DNA of 64,000 nt from Pontibacillus chungwhensis (GCF_030166655.1 NZ_CP126446.1:806001-870000); one strand, 5' to 3'; positions 42,398 to 51,900 are shown, counted from the first letter of the stretch. The notes: generated by a model from the letters alone, not told the origin. Numbers and translations: made by a program.

Positions 42398-42757
42398 ATG
42401 GCTAATATCTATGATCACGCTTATGAGCTAGAAACAGCTCTACGCAACAGTGAAGAATTCACACAATTACAAGAAGCATACAACGCAGTAATGTCTGACG
42501 AAGCAGCGAAGCAAATGTTCGATAACTTCCGTAACACTCAGATTGAACTTCAGCAGAAACAAATGCAAGGTCAAGAAATCTCTGAGGAAGAAGTTGAACA
42601 AGCTCGTAAAGTAGTTGAGACAGTTCAACAGCACCCTCAAATTTCTAAACTTATGGAACAAGAACAACGCTTAAACCAAGTGATTAACGATGTTAGTCGC
42701 ATCATCACGAAGCCTCTTGAAGACCTTTACGGTGCTGGAGAAGGCGAACAACAATAA
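42398..42757 (+). CDS. yheA: YheA (YlbF/YmcA family)
   Basis: 119 residues, all alpha: NIYDHAYELETALRNSEEFT, LQEAYNAVMSDEAAKQMFDN, NTQIELQQKQMQG. YlbF and YmcA relatives form a complex affecting biofilm, competence and RNase Y activity; YheA itself is uncharacterised. AGGAGGC stands before the ATG. Downstream of yheB as in B. subtilis. Confidence 0.93.
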   Translation: MANIYDHAYELETALRNSEEFTQLQEAYNAVMSDEAAKQMFDNFRNTQIELQQKQMQGQEISEEEVEQARKVVETVQQHPQISKLMEQEQRLNQVINDVSRIITKPLEDLYGAGEGEQQ

Positions 42758-42763
42758 GACTTT

Positions 42764-42799
42764 AAAACCCGCTAGCCTATTAGGTTAGCGGGTTTTTTT
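42764..42799 (+). terminator. Terminator of yheBA
   Basis: AAAACCCGCTA and TAGCGGGTTTTTTT with an inner CC/GG extension. Confidence 0.92.
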
Positions 42800-42989
42800 A
42801 TGTTTTAAAGTTGTAGTGTGACGTAAAACATGCAAGCGAGTTGTTACAAGGCGCGTGTAAAGACATATCAACGAACCCTTTTAACTTAATTATCTCCCCC
42901 AAAAAAGCAGGATTTTTTAGGAAGTTCCTCGAATGTTGTTGGTACGATTGTAGCGGAATTTGACTTTATTAAACGAATGGGGGAGTTTT

Positions 42990-43760
42990 ATGAGTTATTA
43001 TACGATAGACCGATCGAATGGCATTACGCATCTGCAATTGAATCGACCAGATAAAATGAATGCGTTAAATCAGGACAGTCTTAGGGAACTAAAGCATCAC
43101 TTGCAAACCATTGAAGACAATCAGGACCTGATTGTGATCCTTTCTGGAGCGGGGAAGGGGTTTTGTGCTGGTGGAGATTTAGCGATGATGCAGGGAACGC
43201 GGGATAAACAGGCTTATGAAGAAGTGATGGATGATATCGAAGAAATTATGATGCGCTTATTCCTTATGAAGAAATTAGTGATCTCTGCTGTTCATGGCCC
43301 TGCTGTAGGTTTAGGGCTTAGCCTTGCGCTAGCTTGTGATTATGTAGTGGCTCATAAAGAAGCAAGCCTATCTATGAATTTTATTGGGGTAGGCCTGTTG
43401 CCTGATGGGGGCGGTCATTTTTGGCTTCAGGAACGACTAGGCACTCAGCGGGCTAAGTTGTTTGCCTGGGACGGGAAAGCTTTGTCCGGAGAAGAAGCTC
43501 TTACAGAAGGTCTTGTCGATGAAGTGTGCGAAACGGAAGTAGAAGAACGTGCAGAGAACCTGGCCGCTTACTGGAGCCGCAGGCCTTTACAAGCTATGAT
43601 TCGTTCGAAGCGCGTGTATCACGGGCAGTCTGTCCAACGATTGAAGCATTTAATGGACCAGGAGCGCCTTCATCAATTTGAACTTCGTCACACAGAAGAC
43701 CATAAAGAAGCGGTAGCCGCTTTTATGGAAAAGCGTTCACCTGTGTTTAAAGGAGAATAA
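42990..43760 (+). CDS. yhaR: Enoyl-CoA hydratase/isomerase family protein YhaR
   Basis: 256 residues of the crotonase fold: YTIDRSNGITHLQLNRPDKM, oxyanion loop GAGKGFCAGGDL, HGPAVGLGLSLALACDYV, and DGGGHFWLQERLG. Acts on acyl-CoA, probably hydration of enoyl-CoA; the exact substrate is unknown. ATG 42990 follows GGGGGAG. A shared bidirectional terminator separates it from yhzD. Confidence 0.9.
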   Translation: MSYYTIDRSNGITHLQLNRPDKMNALNQDSLRELKHHLQTIEDNQDLIVILSGAGKGFCAGGDLAMMQGTRDKQAYEEVMDDIEEIMMRLFLMKKLVISAVHGPAVGLGLSLALACDYVVAHKEASLSMNFIGVGLLPDGGGHFWLQERLGTQRAKLFAWDGKALSGEEALTEGLVDEVCETEVEERAENLAAYWSRRPLQAMIRSKRVYHGQSVQRLKHLMDQERLHQFELRHTEDHKEAVAAFMEKRSPVFKGE

Positions 43761-43769
43761 GGAAAGAAA

Positions 43770-43812
43770 GCGCCTGTCTGGAATGATTGAAATCCAGGCA
43801 GGCGCATTTTAG
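43770..43812. terminator. Bidirectional terminator between yhaR and yhzD
   Basis: GCGCCTG-T-CTGGA pairs with TCCAG-GCAGGCGC; T-rich both ways. Confidence 0.82.
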
Positions 43813-43813
43813 T

Positions 43814-43999
43814 TTAGCGATGGAATAACACCATACGGCCATCAGGGGACACGCAGCGGTGAGTGTGTTCGTCGTACCCGTTATCTGCGAGTAGATTCTG
43901 GCCAATTTTCTTAGCATCTTGGTCGTCTTGAGCTTCAAAGGACTCTTCTAATAATTGAGTTCCGTCTGGAGCAAAGACTGTTAAAATATAAGCTTCCAT
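43814..43999 (-). CDS. yhzD: YhzD-like small protein
   Basis: 61 residues, the same as B. subtilis YhzD: EAYILTVFAPDGTQLLEESF, then EAQDDQDAKKIGQNLLADNG and DEHTHRCVSPDGRMV. Function unknown. ATG 43999 is chosen because AGGAGGAATTGATT stands upstream. Its place between yhaR and yhaQ matches B. subtilis. Confidence 0.85.
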   Translation of the reverse strand: MEAYILTVFAPDGTQLLEESFEAQDDQDAKKIGQNLLADNGYDEHTHRCVSPDGRMVLFHR

Positions 44000-44125
44000 A
44001 ATCAATTCCTCCTCTTTCTCTTCTTCTTACATATTCGAAAGTAGTAGCTGTTTCTCCTCCTTCATAAAAAATGAAACTTCTGATCTGATGACACGTATTT
44101 ATAAATGAGAAGGGGGAGAAGTTGT

Positions 44126-45025
44126 ATGACGTTAACATTAAATGAAGTAACAAAGCGCTTTGGGTCTCACACAGCGGTCGATCATTTGTCATTAACCATA
44201 CCGGAAAGTCAGATCTTTGGTTTTTTAGGTGCAAATGGAGCGGGCAAAACGACAACATTCCGAATGATCCTGGGTTTATTAGATGCAAGCCAAGGGTCAA
44301 TCGAATGGAACGGGGAAGCGATTGACTATAGCAAAAGCCACCTCATAGGGTATTTACCCGAAGAACGAGGGTTATATCCAAAATTAACCGTTAAAGATCA
44401 ACTCATTTACTTAGGGAAATTAAGAGGTATGACCAAGCAGGAAGTCATACGAGAGTTAGATGAGTGGTTGGAACGTTTTCATGTGCCAGAATACAAGAAC
44501 AAAAAGATAGAGGAATTATCAAAAGGAAATCAGCAAAAGATTCAATTTATCTCAGCCGTTATTCATAAGCCAAAACTGCTCATATTGGATGAACCATTTT
44601 CTGGGCTTGACCCGGTTAATGTGGAACAGTTGAAACAAGCGGTAGTGAACTTGAAAGAAAGCGGGACCTCGATTGTATTTTCCTCGCACCGTATGGAGCA
44701 TGTGGAAGAACTTTGTGAGCACTTATGTATTCTACATAAGGGGAAGCCCGTTGTTCACGGTGGATTAAAAGAGATAAAACGGTCATTTGGAAAGAAGAAC
44801 GTTGTGGTACATGCGGACTTTGATGTATCGTACCTTCGAGACCTATCAGGCGTAGTGTCCTACAGAGCTGTAGGAGAGGGATGTGAACTTCAAGTTGAAG
44901 ATGAAGAAGCTGCCGGACGAGTGTTTCGTGCCCTTCAAGATCGAGGGTTTGTCCGCACCTTTGACCTTGAAGAACCATCGTTAAACGATATCTTTATAGA
45001 GAAAGTGGGGGATTCGTATGAATAA
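44126..45025 (+). CDS. yhaQ: ABC transporter ATPase YhaQ
   Basis: 299 residues: Walker A GANGAGKTT, signature LSKGNQQKI, Walker B LLILDEPFSGLDPV, switch His in SSHRMEHVEE, and a C-terminal extension of about 90 residues typical of NatA/YhaQ exporters. Drives the YhaP permease, probably sodium or toxic compound efflux by analogy with NatAB. Overlaps yhaP by 8 bp. AAGGGGGAG precedes the ATG. Confidence 0.92.
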   Translation: MTLTLNEVTKRFGSHTAVDHLSLTIPESQIFGFLGANGAGKTTTFRMILGLLDASQGSIEWNGEAIDYSKSHLIGYLPEERGLYPKLTVKDQLIYLGKLRGMTKQEVIRELDEWLERFHVPEYKNKKIEELSKGNQQKIQFISAVIHKPKLLILDEPFSGLDPVNVEQLKQAVVNLKESGTSIVFSSHRMEHVEELCEHLCILHKGKPVVHGGLKEIKRSFGKKNVVVHADFDVSYLRDLSGVVSYRAVGEGCELQVEDEEAAGRVFRALQDRGFVRTFDLEEPSLNDIFIEKVGDSYE

Positions 45026-46274
45026 GTTTTGGATCGTTCTCGGTCATACGTATCTTAGCCGGCTGAAATCGAAGACGTTTCTCATTACGACAGGTATTAT
45101 CCTATTATTAATTTTCGCTTTAACGAACTTCCAAAATGTAATGGATTCGTTTGATGATGGTGAAAGTAAAGCGCCAAAGATTGCCGTGGTGGATGAGGAA
45201 GGGTCTTTCTTTAAAGATTTAGAAGAACAAGTCAATGCCCAGCAAGCTGAACTCGAACTTGAATCCTTCCAGGGAGAAGCGGAAGAAGCGAAGCAAGCGG
45301 TTCAGGATGGAGAGTATCAAGGGGTGTTAATGCTTCAAACTAGTGAAGGGATCCCGACAGGTACGTACTATACCGAGCAAATCGCTGAGAGCTCCATTAG
45401 TGGGCGTCTTCAACAAGCTCTTCAGCAAGTGAAGGTGTCTGTTGCGACTGAACAAGCGGGGATCGACCAACAAACCGTGAATGGAATTTTTGCCCCTGTT
45501 TCCTTTGAGAAGGTCGCCCTCGATAAGAAAGCTAAGACACAAGAAGAGCTAAGCGAGGCGCGAGGTTTGGTATATGTCATGCTGTTCCTTCTTTATATTG
45601 GAGTCATTATGTATGGAAATATGATTGCGCAAGAAGTGGCTCAGGAAAAGTCATCTCGAGTGATGGAGATTTTAATTTCGAGTGTCTCCCCTGTGACGCA
45701 AATGTTTGGAAAAATTATAGGGATTGCGCTGTTAGGAATTACCCAATTCGGTTTGATTCTACTCGTAGGGGTTCAGTCGGTCTCTAGGAATATGGATCAA
45801 CTAGAAGGTGGCATTTTTACCTATTTCGGATTAGGTGATGCGAATGCGACCACACTCGTTTATGCTGTAATCTTTTTCTTATTAGGATACTTGTTATATG
45901 CGACGCTTGCGGCGATGCTTGGGTCTCTTGTCAGTCGTACAGAGGATGCGCAACAAGTCGTTACTCCAATGATCTTACTGATCGTAGCGGCATTTATGAT
46001 CGCTATGTATGGTTTGAACGCTCCTGAGACCACACTTGTTACAGTAACTTCATTTATTCCGTTCTTTGCGCCGATGTTAATGTTTCTGCGGGTAGGGATG
46101 CTTGACGTGCCTCTTTGGGAAGTAGGGGTCTCGATTGGACTGCTTATTGGGACCATTCTTCTTCTTGCTGTTATTGGAGGAAGAATTTATCGAGGCGGCG
46201 TGTTGATGTATGGAAAAGGGAATGTAGTAAAAAGTTTCAAACGTGCCTTTCAATTATCTAAAAAAGAATCATAA
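45018..46274 (+). CDS. yhaP: ABC-2 permease YhaP (NatB-like)
   Basis: 418 residues. An N-terminal TM helix, a large extracellular domain (residues 45-175), then six TM helices: YVMLFLLYIGVIMYGNMIAQ, IGIALLGITQFGLILLVGV, FFLLGYLLYATLAAMLGS. EKSSRVMEILISSVSP before TM3 is typical of NatB/YhaP. It forms an export complex with YhaQ. Confidence 0.92.
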   Translation: MNKFWIVLGHTYLSRLKSKTFLITTGIILLLIFALTNFQNVMDSFDDGESKAPKIAVVDEEGSFFKDLEEQVNAQQAELELESFQGEAEEAKQAVQDGEYQGVLMLQTSEGIPTGTYYTEQIAESSISGRLQQALQQVKVSVATEQAGIDQQTVNGIFAPVSFEKVALDKKAKTQEELSEARGLVYVMLFLLYIGVIMYGNMIAQEVAQEKSSRVMEILISSVSPVTQMFGKIIGIALLGITQFGLILLVGVQSVSRNMDQLEGGIFTYFGLGDANATTLVYAVIFFLLGYLLYATLAAMLGSLVSRTEDAQQVVTPMILLIVAAFMIAMYGLNAPETTLVTVTSFIPFFAPMLMFLRVGMLDVPLWEVGVSIGLLIGTILLLAVIGGRIYRGGVLMYGKGNVVKSFKRAFQLSKKES

Positions 46275-46278
46275 TCAG

Positions 46279-46318
46279 AACACAGCCTGGGATTATTCCC
46301 CGGCTGTGTTTTCTTTTT
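46279..46318. terminator. Terminator of yhaQP, overlapping a small reverse gene
   Basis: AACACAGCC pairs with GGCTGTGTT, followed by TTCTTTTTT on the plus strand. The 3' arm also codes the end of the 51-aa frame on the minus strand. Confidence 0.85.
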
Positions 46319-46448
46319 TATATTGCATATTCGTTGTTTGATGATCAGGCTCATCACGGAAACGCTCGACAGGTCCGCTGTTTGGAGAGCCTTTAACACT
46401 TGCAGCACTTTTTCCACGTTCTGAAGGATTCTTCTTTCTCTTTGCCAT
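46293..46448 (-). CDS. Small basic protein of 51 residues, possibly spore-related
   Basis: A perfect AGGAGGTGAT precedes the ATG. Sequence: AKRKKNPSERGKSAASVKGS, then PNSGPVERFRDEPDHQTTNM and an acidic tail. Lys/Gly/Ser-rich and disordered, like minor SASPs, but not a member I can name. Too short for many gene callers. Its last six codons lie inside the yhaP terminator stem. Confidence 0.65.
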   Translation of the reverse strand: MAKRKKNPSERGKSAASVKGSPNSGPVERFRDEPDHQTTNMQYKKENTAGE

Positions 46449-46565
46449 TTATAATCACCTCCTTTCATAGCGTATCCTGATCCGAATGAATTATAAGGCG
46501 AACGTGCTTTCGGTGGATTCCTCTGGTAAAATACAAGCAATAGGTTAAGAAGGGAGCTTTGAGAT

Positions 46566-47801
46566 ATGAAGCCGACGCTTCGTTTCATACATTGTGCAGA
46601 CCTCCATTTGGACAGTCCCTTTAAAGGGATCGGATCAGGGCTTGCGGGCCGTTTATATCAAGAGGTGGTAGAAAGTACATTTCAGGCATTTGAACGGGTC
46701 ATTTCTCACGCTGTTGAGAACAAAGTGGATTTTGTTTTAATGGTGGGAGATTTATTTGATCAAGATGGACGAAGTTTGAAAGCCCAGATTCGTTTAAAGA
46801 ATGGATTTCAAACCTTACATAAAGCAGGAATCAACGTGTTTGTTTCCCATGGAAATCATGATCATACAGGGGGAAGCTTCTATCCTGTTGAATACCCGGA
46901 GAATGTGACTATTTTTAAAGAGGAATCTGTCTCGGTCGTTCCTTTTTATAAAAATGGAGAACACGTGGCGAACATTGAAGGATTTAGTTACCCCGAAAGA
47001 GCGGTTTATGAAGAGAAGGTAGGGGAGTACAAGCGGTCGGAAGAAGATGTGTTCCATATCGGAATGTTACACGGGAGTATTGCGACAAATACCGACCATG
47101 ATGTCTATGCTCCTTTTAGGCTGGGACAATTAAATGAGGTGGGTCTTGATTATTGGGCTCTTGGCCATATTCATAAGCGACAGATCTTGCAGGATGACCC
47201 GCCTGTGGTTTACCCAGGAAACATACAAGGCCGGCATCAGAATGAGAGTGGGGAGAAGGGCTGCTACCTTATTGAATTAGGAGAGGGGGATACAACCCTC
47301 ACGTTTTTGGCTACGAGTGCCATACGGTTTATGGATGTGTCGTTTGATTCTGTCCATTCTAGCATTGAGCTTTATGAACAAGTAGAGCACTGGAAAGAAA
47401 AGAATAGAAATACATTAGCACCTGTATTGGTGAAAGTGGTTGTAGAAGGGTCCAACATGGAAGGGGCGCGGGAAAGAGAGGCGCTCCGTGATCTTATTGA
47501 TATCTGGAACGAGGCAGAGGAAGAGGAGTCCAGTTGGATTTGGATTCAAAGTCTTGTGACGGAAACGAAGCCGACGTGGGATCGTGAAGAATTGAAAGAA
47601 GGGTCTCATTTTATTGCTGATTTAATTCGTCACATTGATTCGAAAAAACAAGAAGTGGATCAGATCGTGAGCGAATTAACTTCGCATAAACAAGGTCGCA
47701 AGTATATAGGATCGTTTACAGAAGAGGAGAAGAAAGAGATCGTCCGAGACGCAGAGACGTATTTGCTCACATCCTTATTAGAGAAGGAGCGGACAGAATG
47801 A
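46566..47801 (+). CDS. yhaO: SbcD-like DNA exonuclease/phosphoesterase YhaO
   Basis: 411 residues. Calcineurin-like nuclease motifs: FIHCADLHLDSPF, VGDLFDQDG, VSHGNHDH and ALGHIHKRQ; a C-terminal capping region follows. Forms an Mre11-Rad50-like complex with YhaN for DNA end processing; B. subtilis YhaO is a predicted repair exonuclease. AAGGGAG precedes the ATG. Ends in a 4-bp overlap with yhaN. Confidence 0.92.
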   Translation: MKPTLRFIHCADLHLDSPFKGIGSGLAGRLYQEVVESTFQAFERVISHAVENKVDFVLMVGDLFDQDGRSLKAQIRLKNGFQTLHKAGINVFVSHGNHDHTGGSFYPVEYPENVTIFKEESVSVVPFYKNGEHVANIEGFSYPERAVYEEKVGEYKRSEEDVFHIGMLHGSIATNTDHDVYAPFRLGQLNEVGLDYWALGHIHKRQILQDDPPVVYPGNIQGRHQNESGEKGCYLIELGEGDTTLTFLATSAIRFMDVSFDSVHSSIELYEQVEHWKEKNRNTLAPVLVKVVVEGSNMEGAREREALRDLIDIWNEAEEEESSWIWIQSLVTETKPTWDREELKEGSHFIADLIRHIDSKKQEVDQIVSELTSHKQGRKYIGSFTEEEKKEIVRDAETYLLTSLLEKERTE

Positions 47802-50710
47802 GATTAAAACAGGCTTTCATATATGGCTTTGGGAAATGGCAGCAGGAGACGATTGATTTCCGAGAGGATGGTTTAACTGTTTTCTATGGAAAAAATGAAG
47901 CAGGCAAGTCCACGCTGAGGCAATTTATGATGTATATGCTCTTTAACTTTCCACCTAAAAAGGTGAAAGCATTCGTGCCTAAGATGGGAGGAACGGTTGG
48001 AGGACGTTTAGTCATCGAAGATCCTTCTTACGGTTTGATTACGGTTGAGCGTGAAATGAATCAGAACGGTGGAAAAGCGCGATGTTTATTTGACGATGGA
48101 ACTGAGCGTGAGGAGGACTGGTTGAGGCATTATTTAAAAGGGATCGATCAACCTACATTTGAAGCCATCTTCTCCTTTGATCTTCATGACATCCAACATA
48201 TTCATACAATCGGTTCTAAAGCTATTGGAGATGTTTTGTTTGGGGTTGGTATGACCGGTTCTGAACAAATCTACAAGGTGGAATCGAAACTTGAGAAAGA
48301 GATGGAGAGGTTGTTTAAGAAACAGGGGAAGAAACCGGAGTTAAACGAACAATTTGCCCTAGTTAAGGAAATGGAAGGAACACAAGCTCAGTTAAAACAA
48401 GAAGAACGGAAATATGCAGATTTAAAAATGGAGGAAGATGAAGCCTCGAATGAACTGAATCAGTTACAAGAGAAGCGCTCTGCCGGTACGCTTCATAAAG
48501 ATCGTTTGGAAAAACACAATCAAGCTGCCCATTTGATTTTCCGTTATCAACAACTTACCGAAAAGCGGACGTCGTTACCTGATCATCTTTCGTTCCCTGA
48601 ACAGGGACTTGAGCGGTATTATAAATGGAAAGAACAAGAGATGCCCATCCTTAGTGAACGAGAAGTCGTGCAACAATCTCTTAAAGAGATTGAAGCTGAG
48701 AGGGAGGGCGTGCCTGATTATGATGCGGACCTTGTCGATGAGGGAACGAAGTGGATGGAGCGAAAGCCAGAGTATGATCGAAATGATGCTCGCTTGGAGA
48801 CGTTGATAGCTGAATCTACTCAAGAGCAGGATCAAATATCTCGTAAGCTAGATGAATTAGGCATTCAGCTCACATTTGAAGAGCTCTTAGATCTTTCCTT
48901 GCCTTTCTACTTAGAGGAAGAATGGCAGCAAATGAGCCGGGAAAAAGCGTCGCTTGAAGAAGACAAGGATCGATTGCACCAAGAAATCCGAGCCAATCAG
49001 GAAGAACAGTCACGCATACAGCGCTATGTGAGTGAACATAGAGATAAACGGCTTTCAGAAGAGGAAGAAGCCCGGTTACGAGCCAAGGTAAGCAATGCCA
49101 GGGAGAATGTATGGAAGAAAGAGATGGAAGAGGAAGAGCTTAAAAGTCGAAACCAGTTTGCTAAGAAACAATCAAAGCTTGGGAACCAAATGGCGGTTGT
49201 AGGAATCGTCCTTGCCTTTGCAGGTGGGATAAGTGGATGGATTTTGTCTGATCCGATCTGGTTTATTTTCAGCGCTATCCTATTAATCGCAACTCTCTTA
49301 CTCGTAAATCAATTAAAGCAATCAACGGTTCAATCACCAACAAACGACAGACGCGGGGAAGAGGTGTCTACTGCTACCCTTTCAGAATGGGAGAGACAGT
49401 TACAAGAACAAGATCACCTTGTTCAAGAGCGCCTGAAATATGAGCAAGAGGGGCAAACCTTAAGGATGAGGGAGATTCAATTAGAAGAACAGCTTCATAC
49501 ACTAGGCCAACGTCAGCAAAGGATCAAGCAAGTGATAGAGGAACAGGTGGAGAACTATCCGTTTCTTCGTGATGTGTCCGAAACCTATTGGCCAAAAGTG
49601 TACCAGCGACTCTCAAACCTCCAGACCAGACAACATGAATGGTGGAAAAAGCAAGAACAAATTGAATCCATCGCGGCCCGTCAAAAAACGTTAGAAAATC
49701 AATTATTTTTCTTTGCAGACCGTTTACAACTAGGACGTGAAGGGGAAATAGGTTTCATATGGAATAACGTAGCAGACTATGTTGAAAAGGCAGAAGAGTC
49801 GAAGCGTGACCGTTCTAAGTTAACGGAACGTTCCATCCATCTACAGAAGCAACTCGAGCAGCTAGAACAAAGGCAAGGGCCGATCCAAAGGGAGTTGCAA
49901 CAGCTGTATGATAAAGCATGTGTCACAGAAGCGGAGTCGTTTCTTCAGAAAGGGGAAATGGCAACCGAGATAGCAAATATAGAGGCAGAACTTCATCAAG
50001 TAGAGAAACAAATTGATACCATCTATATGGACAATGACGCATCATCCGAAGCCAAGTCAATGAAGATTGATGAACCCTCATTGAAAGAAGCTCTCGAGCG
50101 TGCGAGAGGAGAGCTCGAAGCGGTCGAAAAGGAGATCGAAGAAAAGCGCCAGCAATTAGCCGATCTTCGTTCAGCGATTCAGTATCTTGAAAAAGATGAC
50201 CGGTATTCAAAGAAACGACATGAAGTGACCTTAGGAAAAGAAAAGAGCCGGGAGTTAGCGAAAGAGTGGGCAACCTATAAAGTAGCCCATACGTTCTTAA
50301 AAAGGACCAAACAAATGTATCAGGAAGAAAGAATGCCAGCTGTTATTGAATATTGCGGCCACTTTTTCTCCATCCTAACAAGAGGTACATATTTACGTGT
50401 ATGGATGCCGGAAGAAGGTGCCCTGACGGTAGAGAGGAAAGATGGGTATCGTTTCTCTGTTGAGTCCCTGTCTCAAGGTACAAAAGAACAATTATATGTA
50501 GCCTTACGGTTAGCCTTAAGTCAAACGATAAAAGAAGAACATCCTTTACCTTTCATTATTGATGATGCTTTTGTAAACTTCGATAACGAACGAACGGATG
50601 AAATGTTAGAGGTCCTTCAACAAATTTCACAGGATCAACAGGTCATTCTGTTCACGTGTAATGATGCAATTAATCAAAAAATAACAGAACGTAAAAAAAT
50701 TTTTTTATAA
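47798..50710 (+). CDS. yhaN: SbcC/Rad50-like ATPase YhaN with membrane hairpin
   Basis: 970 residues. Walker A YGKNEAGKST (about residue 29), long coiled coils (195-455 and 510-870), and C-terminal signature SLSQGTKEQLYVALRLALSQ with Walker B PFIIDDAFVNFD. In the middle, where Rad50 has a zinc hook, two hydrophobic segments (about 463-507: MAVVGIVLAFAGGISGWIL, PIWFIFSAILLIATLLLV) suggest a membrane hairpin. It should form a membrane-tethered nuclease complex with YhaO. ATGA overlap with yhaO. Confidence 0.92.
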   Translation: MRLKQAFIYGFGKWQQETIDFREDGLTVFYGKNEAGKSTLRQFMMYMLFNFPPKKVKAFVPKMGGTVGGRLVIEDPSYGLITVEREMNQNGGKARCLFDDGTEREEDWLRHYLKGIDQPTFEAIFSFDLHDIQHIHTIGSKAIGDVLFGVGMTGSEQIYKVESKLEKEMERLFKKQGKKPELNEQFALVKEMEGTQAQLKQEERKYADLKMEEDEASNELNQLQEKRSAGTLHKDRLEKHNQAAHLIFRYQQLTEKRTSLPDHLSFPEQGLERYYKWKEQEMPILSEREVVQQSLKEIEAEREGVPDYDADLVDEGTKWMERKPEYDRNDARLETLIAESTQEQDQISRKLDELGIQLTFEELLDLSLPFYLEEEWQQMSREKASLEEDKDRLHQEIRANQEEQSRIQRYVSEHRDKRLSEEEEARLRAKVSNARENVWKKEMEEEELKSRNQFAKKQSKLGNQMAVVGIVLAFAGGISGWILSDPIWFIFSAILLIATLLLVNQLKQSTVQSPTNDRRGEEVSTATLSEWERQLQEQDHLVQERLKYEQEGQTLRMREIQLEEQLHTLGQRQQRIKQVIEEQVENYPFLRDVSETYWPKVYQRLSNLQTRQHEWWKKQEQIESIAARQKTLENQLFFFADRLQLGREGEIGFIWNNVADYVEKAEESKRDRSKLTERSIHLQKQLEQLEQRQGPIQRELQQLYDKACVTEAESFLQKGEMATEIANIEAELHQVEKQIDTIYMDNDASSEAKSMKIDEPSLKEALERARGELEAVEKEIEEKRQQLADLRSAIQYLEKDDRYSKKRHEVTLGKEKSRELAKEWATYKVAHTFLKRTKQMYQEERMPAVIEYCGHFFSILTRGTYLRVWMPEEGALTVERKDGYRFSVESLSQGTKEQLYVALRLALSQTIKEEHPLPFIIDDAFVNFDNERTDEMLEVLQQISQDQQVILFTCNDAINQKITERKKIFL

Positions 50711-50807
50711 AAATTAAGTTTTTATTTGTCATGACCTCGCACTTTTGGAATAATAGTGATAAAATACTTGAGGACAATGTCGAATAAAGCTAGTGGAGGG
50801 TCGTCCA

Positions 50808-51356
50808 TTGGTAGATAAAGAAAGAAGTCAAGAATGGACAGAATATGAAGAAACAATAGAAAAATTTATTCAAGTGATCGCCAAAAACATGAGCCTGTAC
50901 GGAATCACCTCTTCAGTAGGTCGACTGTATGGAACGCTTTACTTTGCAGATCAGCCAATGACGCTAGATAATATGCGTGATGCGCTTGAAATGAGTAAGA
51001 CAAGTATGTCGACTGGTGTGAGAGCTTTATCAGAGATGAAGATGGTTGAACCAGCTTTCCGAAAAGGAGTACGTAAAGATTTATATAAATCTGAAGAGGA
51101 TTGGTATAAATCCTTCACATCTTTATTCGGGAACCGTTGGCGACACCATACCGAAACAAACATCGAAGAAGCTGATGAGGCGATCTCTGAACTTCGATCC
51201 ATTATGGATGATACAGACGACGAAGAGTTACAAGGAATGATCCAACGAGATATTGACCGATTAGAGTACGCGAAAGAGTATTACCGCTGGCTCATGAAGT
51301 TTATCCGTGTCGTTGAATCAGGCGAGATCTTTAAATACGTACCAAAGGGTGACTAA
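50808..51356 (+). CDS. GbsR-type MarR-like regulator (first copy)
   Basis: 182 residues: an HTH region LYGTLYFADQPMTLDNMRDA, LEMSKTSMSTGVRALSEMKM and VEPAFRKGVRKDLYKSEEDW, typical of GbsR/OpcR. Such regulators respond to choline or osmolytes and repress betaine genes. It stands where yhaM stands in B. subtilis, directly after yhaN. TTG 50808 follows GGAGGG by 8 nt. Confidence 0.85.
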   Translation: MVDKERSQEWTEYEETIEKFIQVIAKNMSLYGITSSVGRLYGTLYFADQPMTLDNMRDALEMSKTSMSTGVRALSEMKMVEPAFRKGVRKDLYKSEEDWYKSFTSLFGNRWRHHTETNIEEADEAISELRSIMDDTDDEELQGMIQRDIDRLEYAKEYYRWLMKFIRVVESGEIFKYVPKGD

Positions 51357-51373
51357 GTCTCCCCCTTGGAAGA

Positions 51374-51404
51374 AGCATGTCTATCATCAGACATGCTTTT
51401 TTTG
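51374..51404 (+). terminator. Terminator of the first gbsR-like gene
   Basis: GCATGTCT-ATCATC-AGACATGCTTTTTTT. Confidence 0.9.
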
Positions 51405-51454
51405 TGCTCTAAAAGGTCTTATGATACCCGAAGTGTTAAGCGCAAAAATGGCTT

Positions 51455-51633
51455 GTTTCCGTTATATCTTATAAGGAAAAGGTGAGCCTGGAAACTGCGA
51501 GACTCCCGTGGGCAGAAGAGCCTAGGTGAGACCCCGGAGGCCGGCGTAGCCGGGTGAGGAGGCTCACCAGCTCCCCACAGGAAAGCGAGTGGTTTCCAGG
51601 CTCACCTTACGCTCAATTAAAGGTAACGGAAAC
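51455..51633. repeat. GTTTCC-class palindromic element (copy 8)
   Basis: Termini GTTTCCGTTA and TAACGGAAAC are complementary; outer stem 51479-51495 with 51592-51608 is 17 bp and perfect (AAGGTGAGCCTGGAAAC). Confidence 0.9.
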
Positions 51634-51714
51634 ATTCTCTAAACATAAGGTCAGGAATATTCACCTTCAACGCCGCATAGGCTTGTATTAAAAGTGGACA
51701 AGGGGGAAGAATCC

Positions 51715-51900
51715 ATGATTGCAGGAATTCCATGGTGGGTAATCGCAATGGTTGTATTTATTTTATTTAGTGGATATATGGCGCTTCGAGCGATGAAAAA
51801 AGAACAGGAAATGGAACAAAAATTCATTGAACAAGAGGGTCAAAAGTACATGGACCGAATCGATGACGCGAAACGAAAGAAAGAAACGATGCCAAGTTAA
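51715..51900 (+). CDS. yhaL: YhaL sporulation membrane peptide
   Basis: 61 residues: TM helix IPWWVIAMVVFILFSGYMAL near the N terminus, then RAMKKEQEMEQKFIEQEGQK and YMDRIDDAKRKK. Close to B. subtilis YhaL, a small sporulation protein next to prsA. ATG 51715 follows AGGGGGAAG. Convergent with prsA across a shared terminator. Confidence 0.88.
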   Translation: MIAGIPWWVIAMVVFILFSGYMALRAMKKEQEMEQKFIEQEGQKYMDRIDDAKRKKETMPS

